Origin: Actinomycetota bacterium
Lineage (GTDB): Bacteria; Actinomycetota; Actinomycetes; S36-B12
Reading direction: 5' to 3'
Length of the DNA stretch: 64,000 nucleotides
Assembly: GCA_016870515.1 (NCBI GenBank)
Contig: VGBL01000007.1
Span: 59,619 to 123,618 of the forward strand
In this document: piece by piece, positions 58,036-64,000 of the stretch
How positions within the stretch are numbered: the first letter of the stretch is position 1
Layout: each line of letters opens with the position of its first letter
Position numbers and translations under genes: made by a program
Notes under the pieces: model-generated
What the model saw: only the letters and a program-made list of their open reading frames with translations
Told to the model about the DNA's origin: nothing
Databases searched by the model: none

Positions 58036-58826
58036 GGGCGACGCGTCCAGGTGATCCACGCCCACGGGATGACGACGATGCCCATGATGACGCCGCCCCA
58101 CACGGCCACCCAGGGGCGCCCGAAGAAGACGGCATTGGCGAGCACGTTAGAACAGTAGACCCACAGCAGCATGAGCGTGGGCACGCCATCGCCGGAGCGA
58201 GATCGCTGGGGTAGGCGTTGCAGGAGAGCCATGATGATGACAGCGGTGACGACCCACCCCATGTAGTTGGTGAGGGGAATCCCGGGGACCCCGGGGAGCC
58301 CCGGGTCCGGCGTCTGCCAGGTCCAATGGCCCTCCGACACCATCTGCGGATCGAGGAAGAGATCCCACGACGCCAGCAGCCAGGCACCGAAGACGACAAC
58401 ACCGGCCGTCGTGCGCGACAGCCGTCGCGCGGCGAGCAGGCACGGGTAGGCCATCATCGCCCACGCCAGCATCACGACCACCGGCACGCCGAGCAGCATC
58501 GGCCCGAGGGTGTCGGCGTATTCGTAGCGGCCAAACGGGATGCCCGTGCGTACGCCGATGGCCTCCATGCCCCAGCCGATGCCTGCGGCGATGACGGTGT
58601 AGCCCAGTGCCCACCACGCGCCGCGGCTCTGCCACGCGTGCGTGAACGAGGCGAGGAAGAAGCTGACGACGGTCGTGATCGTCAGCGCATCGCGCGCATC
58701 GGGCACCAGGAGCCAGATGATCTGGCCGCCGATAGTGATGCCGGCAAAGAGCCATGGCAACCATGCCCACGTGACGGGTGCGCGTCGACCGTCGGAGTGG
58801 GGGCCCTGGTAGATGCGGACGCTCAC
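58032..58826 (-). CDS. cruF: Carotenoid hydratase CruF-like
   Basis: GTG at 58826; polytopic; GIGWGMEAIGVRTGIPFGRYEYADTLGPMLLGVPVVVMLAWAMMAYP...ASWDLFLDPQMVSEGHWTW. Confidence 0.9.
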   Translation of the reverse strand: MSVRIYQGPHSDGRRAPVTWAWLPWLFAGITIGGQIIWLLVPDARDALTITTVVSFFLASFTHAWQSRGAWWALGYTVIAAGIGWGMEAIGVRTGIPFGRYEYADTLGPMLLGVPVVVMLAWAMMAYPCLLAARRLSRTTAGVVVFGAWLLASWDLFLDPQMVSEGHWTWQTPDPGLPGVPGIPLTNYMGWVVTAVIIMALLQRLPQRSRSGDGVPTLMLLWVYCSNVLANAVFFGRPWVAVWGGVIMGIVVIPWAWITWTRRP

Positions 58827-59620
58827 GCCGCGGAACTCCGGGCGGCTGCGTCGCGGATGAGTTCGGTGGTCACGCGCGGCACGTCCCACATCGGTGCGTG
58901 CCCGCAGTTCCACAGGACCTCCCAGCGCACGTGCGCCGGGGCCAGGTCGCGCTTCTGGAACCGCGGGTAGGACAGCAGGCGGTCGTTGTCGCCGAAGGCC
59001 ACGGTGACCGGCACGTCGGGGGAGATGAGCTCGGCCCGGTCGAACCTGCGGTGAAGGGCGCCGTCGTGGGCCTGCTCGAAGCCACTGGCGTCGGCCTGCG
59101 CGTAGGCCGCCTCGACCGCCACGCGATAGGGCACCTGGGCGGTGCGCTCGACCCCGGTGCGCATCAGGGTGCGGCGCAGCAAAGTGATGCGCATCAGTGT
59201 CGGGATGACGCGTCGCGTGCTGACGGCCGCTCGGCGATTGAACTGGATCGCCGACATCGGCTCGGTTATGGGCTCCCACAGGCCGGCGGGGCACAGGGCG
59301 ACGACGGACGATGCGCGGCCGTCGGCGGCGGCCTCGAGCACGGTCCATCCGCCGAGGGAGTTGCCGCACATGTGGGCGCGGTCGATGCCCTGCTCGTCGA
59401 GGAAGCGTCCGACGGCGAGTGCCATCTCGGTGGCGGGTGTCTGCGACTGGCCGGGGATGGGCGCGGATCCGCCGTGGCCGGGCAGGTCGATCGCGTAGAC
59501 GGTGAAGTCGTGGGCGAGTTCGTCGACTACGAGGTCCCAGCAGCGTCGCGAGGAGGCAAGGCCGTGCACGAGCACGAGTGGCTCGCCGCTGCCGGTGACG
59601 TCGTACGCGAGCTCGCTCAC
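58823..59620 (-). CDS. Alpha/beta-fold hydrolase
   Basis: GEPLVLVHGLASSRRCWDLVVDEL...HMCGNSLGGWTVLEAA...WNCGHAPMWDVPR; GTG at 59620. Confidence 0.92.
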   Translation of the reverse strand: MSELAYDVTGSGEPLVLVHGLASSRRCWDLVVDELAHDFTVYAIDLPGHGGSAPIPGQSQTPATEMALAVGRFLDEQGIDRAHMCGNSLGGWTVLEAAADGRASSVVALCPAGLWEPITEPMSAIQFNRRAAVSTRRVIPTLMRITLLRRTLMRTGVERTAQVPYRVAVEAAYAQADASGFEQAHDGALHRRFDRAELISPDVPVTVAFGDNDRLLSYPRFQKRDLAPAHVRWEVLWNCGHAPMWDVPRVTTELIRDAAARSSAA

Positions 59621-59675
59621 GTCTCCTCCTCCGCTCGGCAACACCCTAGGGCGTGGGCCGTGGGAGGCTGGCGCG

Positions 59676-60620
59676 GTGTCCGGTGGTCACGCTCACTTCG
59701 TCACGCGCTGGGCGTGGCTGTCGGTGGGTGCGGCCGTGGTCACGATTGGTATGAAGACGGTGGCCTACCTGCTCACCGGATCGGTTGGCTTGCTCTCCGA
59801 CGCCCTCGAGTCCATGGTGAATCTGGTCGCCGCGGTGCTCGCACTCATCGCCATCTCGGCGGCGGCCAAGCCGGCTGACGCCAAGCACCACTTCGGCCAC
59901 GGCAAGGCGGAGTACCTGTCGGCCGGTGCCGAGGGCGTGATGATCATCGTGGCCGCCGGCCTCATCATCTACGCCGCTGTCGACCGCCTGGTCAATCCCG
60001 CGCCGCTCGAGGATCTCGGCATCGGCCTGGCCATCACGTTCGCCGCTACCGCGGTCAACGGGGCGGTCGGCTTAGTGCTCATCCGCCAGGGGCGACAGCA
60101 TCGGTCGATGGCCCTGGCGGCCGACGGCAAGCACCTCATGACCGACGTCTACACCTCCCTGGGCGTCATCGTGGGCGTTGCGCTGGTGTGGCTCACCGGG
60201 TGGCTGCCCCTCGACTCGATCGTGGCCATCGCAGTCGGCATCAACATCTTGTGGACCGGCTACTTCCTCGTGCGCAACGCCGGTCGGGGACTGCTCGATC
60301 ACGCCCTGCCCGCCGATGACACCGACCGCGTCGTCGCGGTGCTGCAGTCCTTCGTCGACCGCTATCTGCCCGGCGACCTGGAGTTCCACGGTCTGCAGAC
60401 CCGGGAGTCCGGCCGCGACCGGTTCGTCTCCGTGCACGTCCTGGTGCCGGGAGCCTGGACAGTCATGCGGGCCCACGATCTCGTCGAAGAGGTTGAAGAG
60501 GCGATACGCCAGGCCCTCCCTCACGCGCAGGTCCACACGCACCTCGAGCCCAGCGAGGACCCCCGGTCGCATGACGACTTTGACCACGGGCCGCGCGTGG
60601 TTCGTGACCAGGGAGCCTGA
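59676..60620 (+). CDS. Cation diffusion facilitator transporter
   Basis: LLTGSVGLLSDALESMVNLVAAVLALIAI...KPADAKHHFGHGKAEYLSAG...HLMTDVYTSLGVIVGV; GTG start. Confidence 0.94.
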   Translation: MSGGHAHFVTRWAWLSVGAAVVTIGMKTVAYLLTGSVGLLSDALESMVNLVAAVLALIAISAAAKPADAKHHFGHGKAEYLSAGAEGVMIIVAAGLIIYAAVDRLVNPAPLEDLGIGLAITFAATAVNGAVGLVLIRQGRQHRSMALAADGKHLMTDVYTSLGVIVGVALVWLTGWLPLDSIVAIAVGINILWTGYFLVRNAGRGLLDHALPADDTDRVVAVLQSFVDRYLPGDLEFHGLQTRESGRDRFVSVHVLVPGAWTVMRAHDLVEEVEEAIRQALPHAQVHTHLEPSEDPRSHDDFDHGPRVVRDQGA

Positions 60621-60704
60621 CACCGCCGTTTGTGGGAGGTGTACGTCGTGCGTCTATCCTGGGCGGGCGGCGATGGCTGCGTACGGCCGCGGTGAGGAGT
60701 GAGC

Positions 60705-61331
60705 ATGTCTATCCGGCTGGGCGACACCGCCCCCAACTTCAGTGCCGAGACCACTGAGGGCGTCGTCGACTTCCACGACTGGAAGAAGGGCTCCTGGGTC
60801 GTCTTCTTCAGCCACCCGGCCGACTTCACCCCCGTCTGCACCACCGAACTCGGTCGCACCTCGGCCCTGCAGTCGGAGTTCGACAAACGCGGCGTGAAGA
60901 CCATCGCCATCTCCGTCGATCCCCTCGAGTCGCATCGCGGCTAGGCGGGCGACATCGGCGACGTGAGCGGCACCGACCTCAACTTCCCGATCATCGCCGA
61001 TCCCGACCGCAGCGTCTGTGAGCTCTACGACATGATCCACCCGGGCGAGGGCGACACCTCGACCGTGCGCTCGGTCTTCATCATCGACCCCAACGACAAG
61101 GTGCGGCTCACGCTCACCTACCCCAAGTCGGTGGGACGCAACTTCGACGAGATCCTGCGGGTCATCGACGCGCTGCAGCTCATCGATCGCGCGCCCGTGT
61201 CGACGCCGGTCGACTGGCGCCCCGGCGACCGCGTCATCGTCTCGCCGATGATGTCGACCGAAGACGCGAAGGCGAAGTTCGGCCAGGTGGAAGAGGTCAA
61301 GCCCTACCTGCGCTGGACCGCGCAGCCGTAG
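60705..61331 (+). pseudogene. 1-Cys peroxiredoxin (Prx6-like) interrupted by an in-frame amber codon
   Basis: MSIRLGDTAPNFSAETTEG...FSHPADFTPVCTTELGR...SVDPLESHRG-[TAG]-AGDIGDVSGTDLNFPIIADPDRSVCELYDMIHPGE...; same frame before and after TAG at 60942-60944. Confidence 0.9.
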
Positions 61332-61659
61332 GCGCTGCGCGCCGCACATCGTGCACGCGACGGCGCAGGTAGACGAGCACGAGGTTCGCGGCGATCCCCG
61401 GGATGGCTGGTAATAGCAAGCCCGGACCGAACGACGCGGTGAGGGCGAGCGATGCCGAGATGAGCAGCGGGCCGAGGAAGGCACCGGTCTGGTCCATCGC
61501 TTCGTGGATGGCGAAGGCCCAGCCGCGGCCGGTGACCACGCTGAGGACGAGCGCCGTCGCGCCGAGCGAGGCGAGGAACGGACCGTAGACGCTGCGGGCG
61601 CCCTCGTACACGATGTCGGCGAGGGCACTGACGACGCCCAAACCGACCACGAGGCGCAT
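61297..61659 (-). pseudogene. MFS transporter remnant with large internal deletion and truncated C-terminus
   Basis: MRLVVGLGVVSALADIVYEGARSVYGPFLASLGATALVLSVVTG joined directly to RGWAFAIHEAMDQTGAFLGPLLISASLALTASFGPGLLL; far shorter than an MFS protein. Confidence 0.75.
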
Positions 61660-61824
61660 GGCGGTCAGCGGCGGACGTCGGCCTCGTGCACCGCCCGCCT
61701 GTAGGCATGCCCGATTGCCGACCGAAACGCGGTGCCAGGCCGCCGGCGGGCTGTGCGTGGCCTATGTCCTGGCCAACGAAGTGGCGAAGGTGGGCTGGCG
61801 GCGGGTGCGCGGGTGGAACGCGAT

Positions 61825-62283
61825 CTAGGAGCGCATCGCCTTGAGGGTCCAGCGGGCCCGCAGGCGGCTGGTGATCTCGCCCTCGGCGTTGGCGATGTCG
61901 CAGAGGATGTCGAACTCCGGTCGCGAGCCCGCCTCGAACTGCTCGCGCGCGGCGGCGGCATCGGCATCGAGCCACGCGGTGGCGGTCAGATCGCCGCGGG
62001 CGATCGCGACGTAGTCCATGGTTGCCGTGGTCGGCAGCAGCACGGCGCGGTCCATCATGTCGCCGAAGGCGGCGATGGCCACGGCGCCCGTGGCCGACTC
62101 GGCCAGGGCGAACATCGCGGCGGCGTGCGGGCTGCCCACGTGATTGCGGTACTCCGGCTGGTCGCGCAGGACCACGACCGTGCGCTCGGTCGAGACCTCG
62201 ACGTACTCCAGTCCCAGCGTCCCCACCATGGGGACGACCGAGTGCATGAGCGGGCCGATCTGGTCTCCAGGAATGCCGGGCAT
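61825..62283 (-). CDS. DUF4442/PaaI-like hotdog-fold thioesterase
   Basis: YRNHVGSPHAAAMFALAESATGAVAIAAFGD... Confidence 0.87.
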   Translation of the reverse strand: MPGIPGDQIGPLMHSVVPMVGTLGLEYVEVSTERTVVVLRDQPEYRNHVGSPHAAAMFALAESATGAVAIAAFGDMMDRAVLLPTTATMDYVAIARGDLTATAWLDADAAAAREQFEAGSRPEFDILCDIANAEGEITSRLRARWTLKAMRS

Positions 62284-62310
62284 GGTCGGTCAGGCTAGCG
62301 TGCGAGACTC

Positions 62311-62973
62311 GTGGCGATGAACGACGTCGCCTCGCGCTATCCCTGGCCCGCGTCCGGGCGCTACGTGCGCGCCATGATGGTGATGGGCCTCGATGGTGCG
62401 ACCGTCGGGCCCGACGGCGGCTCGCGCTCGCTCTCCGGCCCTGCCGACCTAGCCGCACTGCTCGCCATCCGCAGCCACTGCGATGCCGTCGTCATCGGAG
62501 CCGAGACGCTGCGCGTTGAGCGCTACAAGCCGTTCCGCGCCAAGCCCGAGTATCAGGAGAGTCGTGCCGAGCAGGGGATCGACATCGCGCCCCGGCTCGT
62601 GATCGTCAGCGCGTCCTTGAAGTTGCCCTGGGAGGAGCCGGTGTTTACCGAGTCGGCGCTGCGTCCCATCGTGGCAACTGTCGCTGGCCACGATGCCGAC
62701 TGGCTGGCGCGGGCCCGTGACCACGCCGACGTGCTCGTTTCGCCCGGCTCGCGCGTGGATCCCGCGTGGCTCCTCGACGAGCTCTACGCCCTGCGCCTGC
62801 GCCGCATCGTGTGCGAGGGCGGGCGCGGCCTCCTCGCCTCGTTTGCCGACGCGGGCGTCATCGACGAGTGGGACGTCACCCTGTCGGGCCTTGCCGGATC
62901 GACCCGCTTCGGCGTGGCAGACGCGCACAGCGAGGACGGCTTCCTCTTCACGAGGTTCACCCGCGATGGCTGA
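62311..62973 (+). CDS. Dihydrofolate reductase-fold (RibD C-terminal-like) protein
   Basis: VRAMMVMGLDGATVGPDGGSRSLSGPADLAALLAIRSHCDAVVIGAETLRVERYKPF...RRIVCEGGRGLLASFADAGVIDEWDVTLS. Confidence 0.92.
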   Translation: MAMNDVASRYPWPASGRYVRAMMVMGLDGATVGPDGGSRSLSGPADLAALLAIRSHCDAVVIGAETLRVERYKPFRAKPEYQESRAEQGIDIAPRLVIVSASLKLPWEEPVFTESALRPIVATVAGHDADWLARARDHADVLVSPGSRVDPAWLLDELYALRLRRIVCEGGRGLLASFADAGVIDEWDVTLSGLAGSTRFGVADAHSEDGFLFTRFTRDG

Positions 62974-63253
62974 GCCGCTGACCGGCGAGCAGATCGCCGC
63001 GTTGCACGCCGACCTGCCGGTGTGGCGCATCGAGGAGGGCATGCTCGTGCGCGATGTGCAGGCCCCGTCGTTCCCGATCGCGATCGACTACGTCGTGGCC
63101 ATCAGCGCTGCGGCAGAGGAGATGGATCACCACCCGGACATCGACATCCGGTGGCGGCACCTTCGCCTGGCCCTCGTTACTCACTCGGCGGGCGGGCGCA
63201 TCACCGATCTCGATGTCGCGCTAGCCCGCCGGATCGACGACATCGTCGGGTAG
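62966..63253 (+). CDS. Pterin-4a-carbinolamine dehydratase
   Basis: MAEPLTGEQIAALHADLPVWRIEEG...AISAAAEEMDHHPDIDIRWRHLRLALVTHSAGGRITDLDVALARRID. Confidence 0.93.
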   Translation: MAEPLTGEQIAALHADLPVWRIEEGMLVRDVQAPSFPIAIDYVVAISAAAEEMDHHPDIDIRWRHLRLALVTHSAGGRITDLDVALARRIDDIVG

Positions 63254-64000
63254 GTCCAGCCCGTCGATGAGGTCGTGGCGCTTCACGTAGGTCTGCACGA
63301 GCGCGAGGATCATCGCCCCGACCGGCACCGCCAGCAGTGCGCCCGCCACCCCGAAGAGGGCGGCACCGAGCAGCACGGAGACGAACCCGTAGGCAGGATG
63401 GACGTCGACGGCCTTGGCGCTGATCTTGGGCTCGATCGTGAGGTTTTCGATCTGCTGGTAGATCAGGGCATAGATCAAAACGATGAGCCCGAGCCACGGA
63501 TTGCCGCTGAGCAGGCCGACGATGACCGGCAGGATGATGGAGATGTAGGTGCCGATCGTGGGCACGAACTGCGCGACGATGCCGGTCCACAGTGCCAGTG
63601 GCAGCCAGTAGGGCAGGCCGATGACGGCGAAGACGATGCCGCTGAAGAAGGAGTTGATGGCGGCCAGCACCGCGCGGGCGGCGACGTAGCGCCCGGTCTT
63701 GTCGGCGGTCGTGTCCCACACGTTCATGAACACGGCCTGGCTCTGCGGGGGCAGCATGCGAGCGACGTACTTGCGCACGCGCGGGCCGTCTGCCGACAGG
63801 TAGAACGCGATGAGGCCGAAGGTGAAGAGCCCGAAGATGCCGCCGAGCACCGACAGGGCGATGCCGAAGATGCCCCGGGCGGCCTCGCGGGCGATGTTGG
63901 AGATGGCCTCCTGATCGAGTCCGACCTGGGCGAGGATCTCCTGCTGAGTGAACGCCGTGCCGAAGGTCTGGTTGAACCAGGCCAGGCCCGATGCCGCGAG
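63221..64000 (-). CDS. AI-2E family transporter, N-terminus beyond the window
   Basis: VFAVIGLPYWLPLALWTGIVAQFVPTIGTYISIILPVIVGLLSGNPWLGLIVLIYALIYQQIENLTIEPKISAKAVDVHPA. Confidence 0.93.
   Translation of the reverse strand, partial: LAASGLAWFNQTFGTAFTQQEILAQVGLDQEAISNIAREAARGIFGIALSVLGGIFGLFTFGLIAFYLSADGPRVRKYVARMLPPQSQAVFMNVWDTTADKTGRYVAARAVLAAINSFFSGIVFAVIGLPYWLPLALWTGIVAQFVPTIGTYISIILPVIVGLLSGNPWLGLIVLIYALIYQQIENLTIEPKISAKAVDVHPAYGFVSVLLGAALFGVAGALLAVPVGAMILALVQTYVKRHDLIDGLDLPDDVVDPAG

Overview
This 64-kb window is high-GC, actinobacterial-type chromosome, densely packed with genes and often with 1-4 nt stop/start overlaps. I found no tRNA, rRNA, CRISPR array, transposase or integrase. 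Main blocks: (1) a cobalamin-riboswitch-led operon on the minus strand (7.8 kb to 1): secreted prenyltransferase-repeat protein, SCO2322-like wall-tethered protein, EcfT, fused EcfA, S component, an MBL-CobU fusion and CobT (cut by the window edge); (2) PspA-HtpX-PspAB envelope-stress genes; (3) nadA, erpA, PfkB-type kinase, aat, tusA and a cysteine desulfurase; (4) the aerobic respiratory set ctaCDF with convergent ctaE-qcrCAB; (5) trpD, a DnaQ/GIY-YIG fusion and a nitrilase segment flanked by a 73-bp imperfect direct repeat; (6) a two-component system, FadD, SRPBCC proteins and PlsC; (7) an SDR-FMO-GntR-SDR operon with a perfect palindromic operator-like site; (8) glpK, pfkA, class II aroG, ogt and a PASTA kinase; (9) a carotenoid cluster (crtYc/Yd, crtB, crtI, crtE, crtD-like, cruF, CruG-like glycosyltransferase) with an MptA/B-type mannosyltransferase inside it; (10) a 3' region with an amber-interrupted peroxiredoxin and an internally deleted MFS transporter. 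The most interesting items are the putative extracellular B12-capture pair under the riboswitch, the direct-repeat-flanked nitrilase cassette, the palindrome upstream of the FMO operon, the cysteine desulfurase whose PLP lysine reads Met, the amber codon in the peroxiredoxin, and a frame-disrupted small membrane ORF upstream of crtD. All calls are by reading the sequence; no database search was run.
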